Of a stretch of DNA of 64,000 nt, positions 25,491 to 39,145 are shown piece by piece (within the stretch, counting starts at the first letter, position 1; the number at the start of each line of letters is the position of its first letter). Both the position numbers and the translations under genes were made by a program. Below the pieces are notes generated by a model. The model was given only the letters and a program-made list of their open reading frames with translations, was not told the DNA's origin and made no database searches. The DNA is from Glossina fuscipes (taxonomy: Eukaryota; Arthropoda; Insecta; Diptera; Glossinidae), in assembly GCF_014805625.2 (NCBI RefSeq), contig NW_023998421.1:6703426-6767425 (forward strand). The letters are read 5' to 3'.

Positions 25491-25869
25491 AATACTAATG
25501 TACATAAATTTCGTTTCGAACGCCAAAAGATATAGCGTGATTCACATACAAGCATCTATTAAAAATCGTGAAACAGAACTCTTAGCTTCCTTCCAGAGCC
25601 TTTAGCTTTTATAATTTTTATTTTTCTATTTCCTTTAACTATTCTTGCGTCTCCTTCTGCGATCATACAACTGAAAATGCAAGAAATTAGATTTCATCCA
25701 TCCTTCAAAAGTCTTGCCTTTCATGAGTGTGTGTGTATATTTTTTTTAAAGTATTGAATTTTGCTTAAATAGTGGCGATGTACAATGTGGTATACACAAT
25801 GTATGTACGATATGATGCTACATCTACTTTGCTTGTGGCAACATACTACAGCAGCACACGACCCATCAT
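25491..25869. other. AT-rich non-coding stretch
   Basis: Short spacer between the IS630-like fragment and a dispersed repeat copy. It contains a T run at 25740-25747; nothing else seen. Confidence 0.45.
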
Positions 25870-26170
25870 TAAATACCCTACGTCAATCCGCTTAATAGTG
25901 TTATTCATAGAAAGACTGTTCATAACAAGGTGCTATATGGGAAGGGATCAAGAAATTCTTTTAATCCAAATCATTTTCGATAGCGTTAGTCCTTAGTCCA
26001 AAGTATGTCGGTGCGAAAAATGTCATCAAAATTTATGGCATTTAGGTTAAACACAAGAAAAAGAGACGGATAGAAGGACAGTCAAGTGTTTAATATAAGG
26101 TGGGTTTATTTCATGTGCTTCTGGGTGTTGCATACATACGCACAAATTTAATATCTCCTTTTACCACATA
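25870..26170 (-). repeat. TATACCC-family repeat, near full-length, reversed
   Basis: On the plus strand it opens AAATACCCTACGTCAAT at 25870 (reverse of the right end). It continues through TTATTCATAG, CATAACAAGGTGCTATATGG near 25920, AATCATTTTCGATAGCG near 25970, TCATCAAAATTTATGGCATT near 26023, AAGGACAGTC near 26076 and the block CTGGGTGTTGCATACATACG near 26122, finishing in a degenerate TTTTACCACATATG end near 26170. Block order is exactly the reverse of 16880-17187. About 300 bases, non-coding. Confidence 0.72.
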
Positions 26171-29100
26171 TGATATGTGTGTGTATGGTATAATAATAGA
26201 AAACTTTTCTAAGAATTCATAAACTTTTAAGTTTTGTAGAAAAGCACCTATTTGTTGTTATTAAATTCGATTGAAGAGATTTTAAAAAATTTGTGAAACC
26301 CTTTTATAAAATTCCTCGTTCTTGCGTAGTTCCTTTTGCGTTGATGGATTTATTGTATAAGTGTAAAGCAGAGAATTGATTCATGCTTGTGTGCCAGTAT
26401 GAAGTAAGTTATATAATCAAAAGCTATAAGCTTTTATAGCTAAACTGATGGTAAATAACAAAAAGTAAAGTGCAGCTGTCAACATTGATTCTACGATAAG
26501 AATTCATTATATATCAGCTTTTCATCATCCGTATGACACGTAATCGAATGTCAATTTTTGTATAAACTGCTTTTTGCGGGTGTTTGTGTTCGCAGTGAGT
26601 TTGTTAACGAAACTAAAAATTCATTCAAGTTTTTGTGTTAGTGTTAAAAAGTCTTTCATATTTTTTCTTTTCTGTTAAATGGAACCCTGCGTTTTTGCCA
26701 TAAATTTTGTTACTTAATTTTCCTTCATGAAGTATTACTTTGAAGGCACGTAGAGATATGAATTATATTCGTTAGTAGAGTAAAAAAGAATATTTTACGC
26801 GTAGTAAGAGAAATTTCTTTTCGCAATTATTTTACAAATTTTAGTTATCACTTGCATGTAACATGTGTGCTTGCAAAGAGGAATAGTTTGAGTATAGATT
26901 TTAACTTAAACTTTTTCATACTTAAAGAAAAAGAAAGGTAACGGTTAAATGTTTGCATCGCAATCCAAGTACTCTTAGAATTCGCATACATTCTTGATCA
27001 GATATCATTATGAAATGGATCCAGTTGGGTCAGTTATTCAATTATTCCCCTAATGGAAGGCATACTGATACAGAAAGACAATGCGATTACAATCTAAATT
27101 GGGATTATAAATTTATTCCGTTTACTGCTCGGCTTAATGCAGTTAGATTATTACATAAAATGCATTCGTTGCACTAATCCGTTTTTTAGCACATAAGAAA
27201 GATTCACAGAGTGTCACTAAGCTGATGAAAAGAATCGCGGAGAAGAAAATGTAAAAAATAAGTCCAGTGTTTGAAACGGATATGGAGTTGTATTAAAATC
27301 TTTTACCTTCGCATCGACGAGTATTGAATACAAGAGCATAAAATTAATTGACAGAGGAGACGGTGGGCGGGTAACAAATATATAAATAAAATAATTATGT
27401 TTGCCAAGCTGCAGAGCTGCTCAAAAGCGTGGGAAACGTTTTTTACTGCATGAAGAAACAATAGCCGTCAAAAAACAAGTATTTGTAAGGACAACTACTT
27501 CTAAAAACAATAGTATTTCTAAGGGCTTTTAGACATTGGACATTTGCATTTCTATCAGGGCTTTTTAGTAAGAAAGTAATAGGTACAGAAAATTCGGCCG
27601 CAGCCCATTATAATTTTCTCACAGCTTTAAAGTAGCTTGCGTATACTTTCCTCAATTGAATTGATTTGATCACTGGCCTTTGCTGAGTAACGATCGTTTC
27701 CATAAATATGAAAAGATATTTTTGGTATACGAACACATGTCCGCGGACTTTTCAGTAAATTTGCCGAGATATTATAAAAAATGTAAAGAGTTACTTTGAT
27801 GAATATTTCGTCCAAAAATAGCAATAACTTTTCTCGTCTATTATGCAGAATATGAAAAGGATGCGAGATGAGCAACTACACGCTTACACTTATCCCATAC
27901 ATAAATTGTTTATGTATTTTGCAATCGTGAGTATAAGTGAAAATGATTTAAAAACTGTGAATATCAAGTAAGAAAATTTCTAAACAGCAAAAAAAACAGC
28001 CCGTTATCCTAACGCGTGCAATTGCTTCTGATAGATTGTAGTAGAATGTTGATGCAACTAATAAACTAGTAATCAATTCAAAGAAACAGGTCAGTGTTAA
28101 ATTGGTGTAAAATGAACAAAGAAACCAATATTCAATTAATTGTATGTGTATTTAATTAACCCTACACATAGGATTCATTCATGCGTCACTCGATGAAAGT
28201 ATGCAGATGTGTGGATGTTCTCAGTAAAGTGACGATGTTTCTTTAATAGCATAGCTATGCTTAACTATGGATATTAAACAATCCATTTGTAGGATTTAAC
28301 TTGGTTTTACACAACCATAGGCATATAACAGCCTTTTCCAATCATTCATTTAGAGATATTCAGAAAGTTAATTCAACTATCGATATAAAAGGATTAAAAT
28401 TTTATTTACTTTCCTTTGAACAATTTGTAAAAGTAACTGTATAAAGACAAAGTTGTTGAACTTTCTCCCCGTAATAGATATATATATATATATATAAATT
28501 ATATAAAGTGTGCAGTTAGCGTTGCTTAGTACTTAATAATGCAGCCACCCTCAATGATATCGTTACATTGTCTTCATCACATTTAACCACAACACTTGAC
28601 ATGCTTTCTTGCTTTTTTCTTTGTCGATAACATTTGTATACAATGCATTTCATTGGCAATAATTTCAAAGCAGCAAAAAGTTGCCTTCGACTTGGGGGAA
28701 ATCATGGATAACCACCATTTCAAACCGAAATAAAAATAGCAGCATTTCAAAGCATTTTTTTGTTAAATCGATTTATATAAATCAATGTCGATCGAGAGAA
28801 TTTATGCATAAACTTTTCATATGCTAGGAAGATAGTTGTTATGTGTTATAAGTTGTTGATAAAAACATGTTGAGATTATTTGTGATGCGTTACGGTCCTT
28901 TACTTACAAGAATCGCGACTATGCTCTTCAGTTGTAAATTTACAAAAACACATCGATTATAAGATCTTTGCTTATTCATATTTCCGTTCACAATATATGT
29001 ACTCTATACTGTAAGCGAGTTGTCAGTCCTTTCTTAAATTTCTTTGTTTTTCAAATATCGCAACACTTTTTTGACGGTAGTTCCTCTGTTGTTTCCCGCA

Positions 29101-29529
29101 ATTTCATTTCAGTGCATTGACTGAACATTGACGACAGGTGCGTTGCCGGGACCGTTAGGTGAATTGAAGACAATAATTTCTAGTAGAGTAATATTTCCTT
29201 GAAATACTGTTCATATACGCCCATGTCAAGCAGTAGTGCAGTTTATTCTCTTCTTTCTTTTAAATTTCAACTCAACTACAGTTACTAATTTTAGTTAAGT
29301 TAACCGCGTTGTAATTTATACTCGATTAACAACGTTTCTTCAGCTTACATATGGAGAAGGCTAATTGGGATGCAACAGAAGTGAAAGAAGAAAAGTTATG
29401 TTTACCTGCTACTCCTACTTAATTTAACAATCTGAAGCGTACGAGAGGGAATTAACACTAAAATTACGCACAAACCGAAGAAATCTTGGTGGCTCATAGA
29501 CGACTAAAATAATTTAGTTTAATAATAGT
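26171..29529. other. AT-rich non-coding stretch
   Basis: Contains a compact palindromic segment at 26419-26443 (AAAAGCTATAAGCTTTTATAG type) and a TA tract at 28478-28496. The 82-codon minus-strand frame at 27627-27875 shows no motif. Nothing else recognised. Confidence 0.42.
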
Positions 29530-29946
29530 TGCTAAGCTATAATTAACGTTTGAGCACTAAAGGGAGTTTCTTTTATAGCTTGTAGTGAATCTAATGTATG
29601 TGGTTTAAACGACTTATGGTTTGATCTACATGGATTAAGTTTTATGGGCTGAAAGCATCCAAATGAACGGACAAAACCATTAAATTTAGTTGTGTTTAGC
29701 AAGGCCTGGATATGTAGCATTATTTATCAGCTTGGCTAAAAAGCTAATGCCCGCGACGAATCTGCGTTTCTCCAGTGAAGATAAAGCTATGAAAAGTAAT
29801 CTGTTACAGTATGATGCAAGAAGGTGCCACAGCAAATTCCTTAACGCAGAAAGTGGCAATTGGTTGTGGACAAATATAATTGAATGACTAGAAGGCGACC
29901 ATGGTACGAAAGCATATTCAAGTGCTTGTTTGAGCGATACCCCCAC
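29530..29946 (-). mobile_element. non-LTR retrotransposon ORF2, C-terminal remnant
   Basis: The minus-strand frame 29946-29686 (86 codons) reads LKQALEYAFVPWSP near its start and RLLFIALSSLEKRRFVAGIS further on, followed by FLAKLINNATYPGLAKH. This follows the conserved stretch just after the reverse-transcriptase domain of Jockey/R1/CR1-type elements, where 'LVRP.LEYAS.VWSP' is followed by 'L..L.L.SLE.RR..A...F..KLING.ID.P.LL'. A shifted frame (29720-29532) continues with LLNTTKFNGFVRSFGCF and RSNHKSFKPHTLDSL, like the usual 'R..R......R.NY..N.PL' tail. The RT catalytic motifs and endonuclease are absent, and the copy breaks off at about 29946, as a 5'-truncated or decayed insertion would. 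The plus-strand frame at 29690-29887 is a shadow. Confidence 0.62.
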
Positions 29947-32900
29947 GTAAGGATATTATATTCTATATATATAAATATTTCGAGTAGAGATTTAAAAAGC
30001 CGACTGCAGATCTAGCTTTTCAATGTGTAAATTAAAATACACCTTAATAGGAACCAAATAGCAACTATATATAAGGAAACGCCGCTACCTTCTCTGGCTT
30101 ATGCGAGTCGGTAAAGTGTCCCCTGCAGTTCATAAACTTCTTCTTAAGGATGGCAGGTTTGGACGTCTAATTAAGTTTAACGTTACAAAGTTGGTTGAAC
30201 GCCATGTACTACTGTAGTGTGGTTGAAGTCTAGTTGAAGGTCAATGAAACAGTCTTCATTATTGAACTGCACATCATTATGCAAATAAGATCGATGCCAT
30301 ATGACGGCCCTCGAAATAATATTTTATAATAATTAAATATTTTATCCGTAATAAATATAGTAGTGGCTTTAATAAGTAACAGAATAAGCTCTCCCTTATA
30401 ATTTTTATTTAATTTATTTAAAATCAAAAAAGTAAAAATCCAATACATGTTTTCATCACTTAAGAAAAATAATTTGTTTTTCTTCTTCAACAATGCTCGT
30501 TGTTTTGATATTTACAAAATTTTATATATGTGAATATTTTTATTTATCTTCCCTTCTTGTGTCTGTGTGTGTTGTGTGTGTTAAAGTTAAGAGTTGGTAG
30601 CCGAAAGCAATCTACATATGTAGATCAAGTTGTTATTGTGGTTATATCTTTACTTTTTTTCCATCTTTATTATTTTTTTGTTTTCGCAATCTTGCTTGCT
30701 CTAGAGTAGGACATGACAAATTTGTTACCCGTAGCAATTTATTTTGACATATTTTATAGTTTTTGTCTTTCATTTATTTGGAAAAAAGAACATAGAAAAT
30801 ATAATGAAAAAATCCAAGTTTATGCAAAAAATAAAAAAAAAAATTAATCGAAAGCCAAACAAGATGCAGTTTTTTTTTTTTTTTTGCACCCACCAAGCAA
30901 CAACAATCATTCAGCAATTTAGAAGTGCGTTCCTTGACTATGCCGTGTGGCTTGGTAATTCCAATTCATCCCAGTGGTGTGACTTATATATATAACAGAC
31001 CGTGTACGTGCTCTGTCAAGAATGACATTTTTTTTCTACTGCTGAAAATGACCAAATTTATGGATAATAAACAGCATTAACGGTAGCTATTGTTTCTCGT
31101 ATTTAGCTAAATAGTTCCTGGGTAGAGGCTTACAGTGCATGTAATATTCAAAACTAAAACATGTAAGAAAATTACAATCGTGGGTAGTGACCGAATCTTT
31201 TATCTCCCTTATCTATATTCTAAAAAGAGTAAAAATTAAATATGTGCTCCATAATATTTAATGGGCGTGGGGGATAACTTCCTTTTTTCTAGAATACCTG
31301 TTTAAATTTTTATCGTAAGTCTATTACAGTTTATAAGTAAAAAGAAAAAGCAAAGATGTTCTCAGTTTATGTTGCACTATCGCCATATTGTTTGACAAAT
31401 TTATCCAGTTTCCAAAGCGATCAACGCCCAAAAAGCCAATATTTTTACCAAATTTGACGGCGGTGGGTTAATTTTTGCGTATCAATGTATCTCTCTCTGC
31501 CAAATATTGGGCGATACGAGATTCCTTTCCCACTGTGAGACTACCTATAGTAGGATTCGTTAAAAAACGAAAAGCGCTAATCCTGACATCATAGCTAATT
31601 GTAAACTTACTTTTTAACTTAACGTAGAGTGTAAGAAATTTGTTCTGAAATGCAATATAAAATAATCGAGAAATTTAAGTTTAACGAACTGGGTCGACAG
31701 TGCACAGATGGGGACCCATCACCTTTCAAACGCTGTTTGGGAAAATGCCATGAGTTTTTTCCTTGACACTATGTTTTATAAACATTTTTAAAATTACAAA
31801 TCTCATTATTCATGCTATATACAGGAATACAGTTCAGTCTTTCTAATTGTTACCCATTTGTTATTCTTCTATGCTTGACATATTTTTTGTTTGCTTAAAG
31901 GTTTTATATTTGGTAAGAGAAAGTCTCCGTGGCTTTAGGGTCAGATAACGTTAATAATACCAGCCATACCAAGCCATATTAAATAAGTAATTAATGGCCG
32001 TTCGTAGGTCATTGAAAGACATTGTGACATTTGTTAAATCAATCACACACCAGCCAAAACTTTGAAACCCTTCGGCATATTTTAGGATGTCATGAGAAAA
32101 TACGTGTTGTTTACGTTGAAGATGATTTGTCAAAATCAGTAGTATGCTTATAGTTTGCTCGCTTCCGTATTAGGAATTTCCATGTTAAAGGCGCCCTACG
32201 ATCTTATTGACTAACCTTTGATAAGGGCAAAAGAATTGTTGTGAAAAATTTCAACTTACAATACAGCGGTTTGAACCGTTTGTCTACAGCTGGATACAAG
32301 ACAAGCCTGTTATTCGGATGCCATATGAATGAATGGTGAAAAATCGCATTCCATCTTCGAGTAGCTATTAAAACAAAAAAAAAAAAAATCGAGTCGTCTT
32401 TCAATGATGACAATCTGGTCACTTACCATAACAACTTGTGAAAAAAATAGTTGTTCGTAGCTAACTGAAGCTGCATAAGAGGTGGCAAACTCCAGTTTGG
32501 GGCGGCATAAGCTGGGAGTATTCCCCAGATATTTTGAAAATAGTTAATACTAATGCATTTTCTGGTTTAGAATTCCTCTTTATAAATATCTAGAACGTAT
32601 GTTTGGGATTAACCTTAAGTGAAACATCCTGTTCCTAGTTAGCCGGTAAAGACTGACTCCAGTATCATCAATCGAAAGAAATATTTGATCTCTTTTTAAT
32701 TGAAGGGATTAGTCCCTTTATTTAATTTGCAATTTAATGAATCAAACCCAAGAAGGTTTTTTGCTTTTGGTGCGCGTTTTAGATTCATTTTACATTAGGA
32801 CACATATAATGTACAAAAATGTATATACATATATCAACATATAAATGCGTATTCAAAATCTATATCCTATATTCTGTTCAATAAATTTATAATGGCAGCA

Positions 32901-33649
32901 GTGTTTGTGCTTGTGCTGACATGCACAATTTATTATTATTATTATTTTTTTTTTTTATTTGTGGTTTTCCATTTTCAACACTTTTGTAACGCATCGTTTA
33001 ACATTCAGCACAAAAAACTATCATCACAACTATACAACGCTTTACAAAAAAAGTGCCTTCGTACTTATGCAGGCACAATGGGAAAGTTTATAGAGACAAC
33101 AAATGCATATACAAACCCTGTTTGGCTGCAATAATAACTGCAGTAAGTAACTGCATCGTGTTACTAAAGCGAATATTGGAAATTCAGTGAGCGAAAAAAT
33201 GCCACCACAACGCGTAAATCTCAAATTCGCTTTCGAACTTGAGCAGTTCACTCAGTCAATGAATATCTTTTTTACTTACTTTAGAAGTACTTCAGTGCCT
33301 GCCTGCAACGTATGCTTAAAAAGAAGTTAAGTGTTTTTGTGTGATTCCATGGCTTACCGATGCCTTTTCATTGATATTTTTTCTTTTCTGAAGAATGGAT
33401 GCACGCCCACGTAGCACGTGAGGCTATCACACGTAAAACATAGTAATGGATAATAAAGAATTCGACCCAAGCCGGATGTAAATCGTTTCTGGTTTTTACT
33501 TTTCAATAATATTTTATTTAAACAAAAGTAAGAATAAAAAAAAAAGTCAATGATTTATATTATTTTTCGGTGGTTGCCCAGCCGTTCACCACATGAAATG
33601 TACTTAACGCTCCTAGGAATGTGCACAAAACATTTATAAGCCACAAATA
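29947..33649. other. AT-rich non-coding stretch
   Basis: T and A runs near 30835-30842, 30872-30885, 32375-32388 and 32946-32956. Frames of 60-87 codons have no recognisable content. A GC-richer part at 30060-30190 and another at 31440-31560 could not be assigned. Confidence 0.42.
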
Positions 33650-33990
33650 TAGGGTGTATGTGTTATTTGAGAATTGCTAAGCCTAAAATGCAATAAAATT
33701 TTTACAAGACGTTTATTGAAAACATGATAATAATACAACTCATCACTAACATAACCCTCAGCAGCAGTAACGAACTCAATTCTGGTTTCGAAGCGACTGC
33801 GTTAAGTGGATCAAGGGATCTTTGCTTAAGCTAGTCATTGGGATTTCTATAGCATATTGTAAGGGAATGCTTATTGATTGTTCAATTATAATCCGCTTAA
33901 TAGGGGATCAAATTCCGGCAATCTAGGTGGCCACGCGTTTGGCATGTGGTCATAAAAGTTTCTAACCATCCAATCGTGAGTTGTCATGAT
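33650..33990 (-). mobile_element. IS630-like transposase C-terminal remnant (third catalytic residue region)
   Basis: On the minus strand, from about 33975, one frame reads VRNFYDHMPNAWPPRLPEFD (to about 33908), resembling the 'WPPRSPDLTPLDFFLWG' motif that contains the third catalytic aspartate of IS630/Tc1-mariner transposases (Glu replaces Asp in this copy). Further down, near 33795-33700, a frame reads SRFETRIEFVTAAEGYVSDE, like the 'NFR.RL..C...NGGH.....' tail. The FFLWG segment between is lost to frameshift and stop. The left edge near 33650 carries AGGGTGTATGTGTTA, a possible terminal repeat, but no convincing partner was found. A CACCCTGTATA word at 34331 is only a weak candidate. Confidence 0.42.
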
Positions 33991-36900
33991 TTTGGAGAGA
34001 CTAGCGGAAACTTATATTATCTGTTACAGCAATACCCAGTTTAACAGTTGTTCTAAAGCAAAGAAAAACTGTCTTCTGAAAGGAGTTTGCTCGCTAGAAA
34101 TCTCTTTTAATGCTTATAATTCCTACCACGGCGAACGAGAACCGGCACTTCTTCAGAGCAATGACACAAATGGATATTGGGTAAATTAATTGCTTATAAT
34201 AGCTTTCCAAATGGTCCAGCATGGTTGAGAAAATTCTCAGCAGCGGTACCCTCATGTCTCGTTGTCTTACCGCTCCCCTAGGAAGAGGAAGAACAAAAGA
34301 ACACCTACATGAATATCTTCCTATATCGTAGGCACCCTGTATACATTGTTGATGCTACCGTATTAACAGAACGTTGATTGTGCGCAGGCCATGGGCCGAA
34401 AATTTCATAACAGCGTCTCACATCATCGATAAACAATGAGTCAATAAATTTTAGCGTCGCTTAGTAATTTCGCCTTTGTTTTCAAAGCTAAAACTGATCG
34501 TTGGTTTCTCTAGGTAAGTTGACACACATGCGATATTTTATACATGCCATGCTCCAAAACCTCACATATTACGTTTTTCTAGAATCAATCGGAAATCAAT
34601 AGACAGTATATATGAGCGCTGATAGTAGACGAAAATCTCCACTGCAACAGTGTTACGGAAGTTTTACGAAATATTAAGTTGAACGGCACGAAGTAAAGGT
34701 TCCAAACTATTGAAAGTATAACCAAGTGATGAACCGCCCTTTGTAATCCATTTCGTGCGCTCTCGCTTGTAAACCAAGGCCTACGAGGCGAAATATTGAT
34801 GCATCGTCTTGACGGAGTCTTACGAAAATTTAGGCTTTTAAAAAAGGCGATGTTTAATCCTGTAATCTAAGAGCTTATTGGAATACCACTAGCACAACAG
34901 AAAGACTTTTGTCTTATCCGACTACAAGCAAAAACGCATAGAGCGCCATAATGCATATACAATAGCGTCAATTTTATAAGCTATGCGAACCAATGGGTGC
35001 ATATCCTTTCCTTAAATAAATATTACTTGCTACGGGATCACCCGAATTTAAAATACCGAAAAAGAAAGTTTAATTAATGACTACAGAGACCGCTAGTCAT
35101 GGCAGAAAAGTCAACAAAACGGCGCAATAAAGTTTACCTTAATAAACTATGCGAAGATCACACTAATCCAATGCAATGCAGAGAAAAACAACCATCACAA
35201 CAACAATATTCGATCAGTCGTAATATTTTGCCGTAACGAAGTCCTTTAGATTACCATACAATATGCCCATGTATTTGTAGTTTCTAAGCAGAATAAGCTT
35301 AGGCTTGGGAATGAATGGCATGTGAAAAGGTCATTAAAGAGAGCGGAAAGACAAAGAAACTGTGGAATGCGGCTTGTTTTGAAAGACTCAATTTTCACGT
35401 CTATAATCAGTCTAGCCAGTCTAGCGGTCGGTTTGCTTTTGCCAAAACTTTTTCTTTATCTTCATTTGAATATTCATTCATATTCTCTTCCTTTCTTCTC
35501 GATTAAGCTTTGCAGCTTTACTTACAGCAGTACTACAGCAGTACTAAATCATCCCTCTGTTCGGTACGTTATGCATGATCCTCTGAACATTAACTTATTG
35601 GGTATTTGCATTCTTTTACATTAAATATTCTCATCGTTTTTATCATGTATTCAAAAATCACTTTTCTTTATATTCTATCGCTTGTAATTTGTTTAACTTT
35701 ATTCTATTGTACTATGGCTGCACTTTGGTAAAAAACAAGTCAGAAAATTGAAGACTGATTGATAACAGATTGAAGACATTTTTAAAAAAAAAATGAATAT
35801 TTTCGTAAGAAATGGCTTTCAATACGGGGCATATAAAATGTAGAGAATGACGTGATAAGTGAAATTGATTCAGTTTGTGAACAAAAAAAAAATGAAAGTT
35901 AGCAAAGAGATAAATTTAAACACATCCCTCTTATATACATATACATATTTATCTGAGACTTGCACTTTATTTAATATTTGCAAATTTTATCCGCATTTCT
36001 GTAGTTAAGGAGCAATGAAGTGCTTCGTACGTAGTGTAAACAATAATTTTTCAATTACTTATAGTTTGTTAAGGAAGATGTGAAAAAGATTAGTTCATTT
36101 TCAAAGATTTCATTGATTTGCGTGCAAGGTAGACCTCTTTCAGAAATACATAATTAAATTTTTTTCTAAAGAAAATTAATTATTGGAATAAAAAATTGTG
36201 AACAAAGTTGACTTTCGTCTCCGTGTAAAATCCTAAACGTATAATGCATATGCCCAAAATAAAAGTAGACTTTTAATGCACTTATGTACAAGAAATATTA
36301 GCAACGTGAAATCACATACATACAAATGTGTATTCAACTGTGAAGTATGACGATTTCTAGGTTAATGTAATAGTAACGACTCTATTTGATGGCGACAGAA
36401 CTAGGAGCTTTGTCCTTCTAGCTGTAAAGTAATGATGGCCGCTCTATGCGGTGGCTAATCCGTTCTGAACGTAGAAACTGTCACATCTGGCAGAGGTTTT
36501 TCGTCAGAATCTGTTAAGACCCTGAAAGAAGCTAATATAACACGGAAAAAATAATGAGAAAGACGTTACAATCTTAATACATTTCACGTCTAATAACTAA
36601 AATTTAGAAAATTAAAATGTAGTAATAAATTTCGATAAATGTCTTATGAAAGAAAAACGTTTACTATTCGACGATCGTAAAAATTGTATGTGTTTAACCT
36701 GAGTGACTGATATTTCACAGAACCAATCTATCCTACTATAGGGTAGTCCACTTATGAGCTTATTTGAAAATACTGGAATGGATTTTAAAGAGCAAATGAA
36801 TTTTGTTATTAGGAAATTTTAAATATTTGCTCTATTTTGCTTAAAACAGAAGTCTGCTAGGATATATATATGTACATATATGTACGAAATATAATACTCA

Positions 36901-37354
36901 TAGCTTTTGCGGTATTTGGTGCAGCTATGATGCTCTGTTGTAAACGCAAAGCCAAATGTGAGAATTGACACTCAAAAGATTTGATAGCTTTTTATATCAT
37001 AAATTTATTAACTACGCATTTGCCTAAAATTCTTACCTTCGCTATTATTATTATTGCATTATTATTGTAATCTTATAAAAGGTAAGTTTTTTATCTATCT
37101 CTTTAAAAATGAAAGGTATATTGTATCTACACATGCAGAAAGTATAAATATATGATATTAAAATTTCTTCATCGGTTTCTTTATTCGAAGTCATACACAA
37201 GTCCTCATGCGATTATGCACGTTCGCAGTATTAGGGCGCATTGCAGTTGGCTATAGACTTTTGCATTTTGTTCTTCCTTTTCAACTTTATTTTTAGAGTT
37301 TTTGATATTAAGACAAGGGAGTGACAGTGTGAGAGGGTGAATGAAACGAGACAT
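33991..37354. other. non-coding stretch, unassigned
   Basis: Mixed composition. 34240-34450, 34690-34800 and 36380-36510 are GC-richer than average but give no recognisable frame. The overlapping 63- and 100-codon frames at 35315-35624 have no known motif. Possibly contains further decayed parts of the element at 33650-33990, which I could not demonstrate. Confidence 0.38.
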
Positions 37355-37392
37355 CGAGAGAAAGAAAGAAAGAGAGAGAGAGAGGGAGCGAG

Positions 37393-37423
<31 letters not shown>

Positions 37424-37426
37424 GAT
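37355..37426. repeat. GA/GAAA-rich microsatellite
   Basis: Purine tract of GAGAGA and GAAAGAAA words. A composite unit GCGAGAGAAAGAAAGAAAG-like appears twice (about 37355 and 37389), each followed by a (GA)n run. Simple-sequence expansion. Confidence 0.9.
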
Positions 37427-38554
37427 ATTACCCCTCCACTAGTTTTATTTGCTCATCTTTTCTCCGAGTGTTTTCATTTACATTTTCATCACTTCGCATG
37501 TATTCATCAATAAGGTACGTCTCTTTTTTTAGATATTACGATATCAGGCTGTTTAGATATTATTCAGTTTTCAGTGAAAATTCATCTATCACAGTATATT
37601 ACAACGATTCCTCTTCCTATCGCATTTTCGCGGTCATACTTCTAACATGAAATATTCATATTAGCGTTAGATTTTTCAAAAGCAGCTAAATAAACAAGAT
37701 CCTGCCAATGTTTATATGCCCCATATTCAAAGCATGTGCATCCTAATAATTACTGTTAGCATATTGTTAAATTTCAATTTCCTTTTTTTTTTTACGCAAG
37801 ATACATCAAGCGTCATTTGAAGCGGGCAAAAAGTTCCTTTTTAATTAATTACTTTCAACGCTAAATATTTGATGAAAACTGATATCCATAAAATAGTTTT
37901 GAAAGGGGTTTTCAACTATGTAACGACTGCAGCTACTCTCTCCTACTTTAGACTTTAACTTAATATATGATGATGATTAAATTTATTAAATAAATTCCTT
38001 ATTACGAAACGAAGAAAGAAGAAATTGCCACAGAAGTGAATATTACACTAAGTATTATAATTTAAAATGTAGTTAAATAAATATTAAACTTAAACATTAA
38101 ACATAAGACCTGGCTTGAGTGCTTTTTAAACTTTAGGGCCAAATTTCTTGCTTCACATGTTACGACATCGCCATTTGTTATTTACGGCTTTTATTATAAT
38201 ATGTATTCGGGATATCGTTGTATATTTATTTCGCTCTTTTTTGCTTTTTTTATACATAAACTTATGTAACTCGGCCTTAATTACCGCGAGGCGTCAGTTA
38301 AACGCTAGAGGACAATTCATATTCACTTGGTGATTGTATTGTAAAACTATTGTATCAATCATGCATTATATTTTTTTCTATAAACCGAAATCCTGTTAAA
38401 GTCAAAGTGAAGACCGCATTTTCTTGCTTCACTTATCCTGTAATGGCATGAAAACATTTTAAAAAGCCGAGGCATTTCGACTGTTAAATTACTTTCATAT
38501 TTCTTCATGTCTGCTTATAAGTTGTTCTTTAATTCGCGTTCAACTTTCAGTTGG
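37427..38554. other. AT-rich non-coding stretch
   Basis: No motif in the 60- and 61-codon frames (37468-37650, 38148-38333). A T run lies near 37784-37793. Nothing else seen. Confidence 0.45.
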
Positions 38555-39110
38555 CATATCGGGCACTTTCATATCTCAAGCATGGTGAAATTTTGCACAC
38601 ATCTTTAGTTTCACTGACAACGTAATGTGGCATAATTAGTTTCACTATTTCACACAAAAGATCTGCGACACAAGACGTGTGCAACGAAATTGGTAGTCGT
38701 TATATCGGGCATAACTGTAGGTCTCATAACGCTGGAATTTCGCACATATGTTTCGTTTCGATGACACTACAGCGGGATATAGTGAAATTGTTTGTATGTT
38801 CAAAAATTATGGGCCTTATAAAGTGGCAGACCAACCCGTTTTTGATATCGGTGCAAAACTCGTGAATTTAGACAGTAGAATGTGACAAGTTAAGTGCCGC
38901 CGTTCTAGGTTTAATATGCCGGGCGCCATAGAGTGTCGGTGTAGTTTTTCTGAACAATTCATTTGACAGGGTGAAGTAAAAACGGCTTCGAGAGTAGAAC
39001 GCTAGTTGCGTTAATTCTATCTAACTGCATGAAGCGGACGCTGCGGTATAGCGGATTAATGTTTTCTTAGCAATGTCGTTGACGTGAGTATTCTTTAAGA
39101 ACGCTTGCGA
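38555..39110. repeat. unclassified repeat with internal ~147-bp direct duplication
   Basis: A unit beginning ATATCGGGCA at 38556 and containing GTGAAATTTTGCACACATCT plus TTTCACTGACAACGTA recurs diverged from 38702 (ATATCGGGCATAACTGTAGG, GGAATTTCGCACATATGTTT, TTTCGATGACACTACA), a period of about 147 bases. The following sequence to about 39110 is GC-richer than the surroundings and ends just before a TATACCC-family copy. No coding frame. Probably an old transposon with internal subrepeats. Outer limits are guesses. Confidence 0.5.
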
Positions 39111-39145
39111 ATTGCGAGAGATAGTACAATCAATTTTTTAGACTC

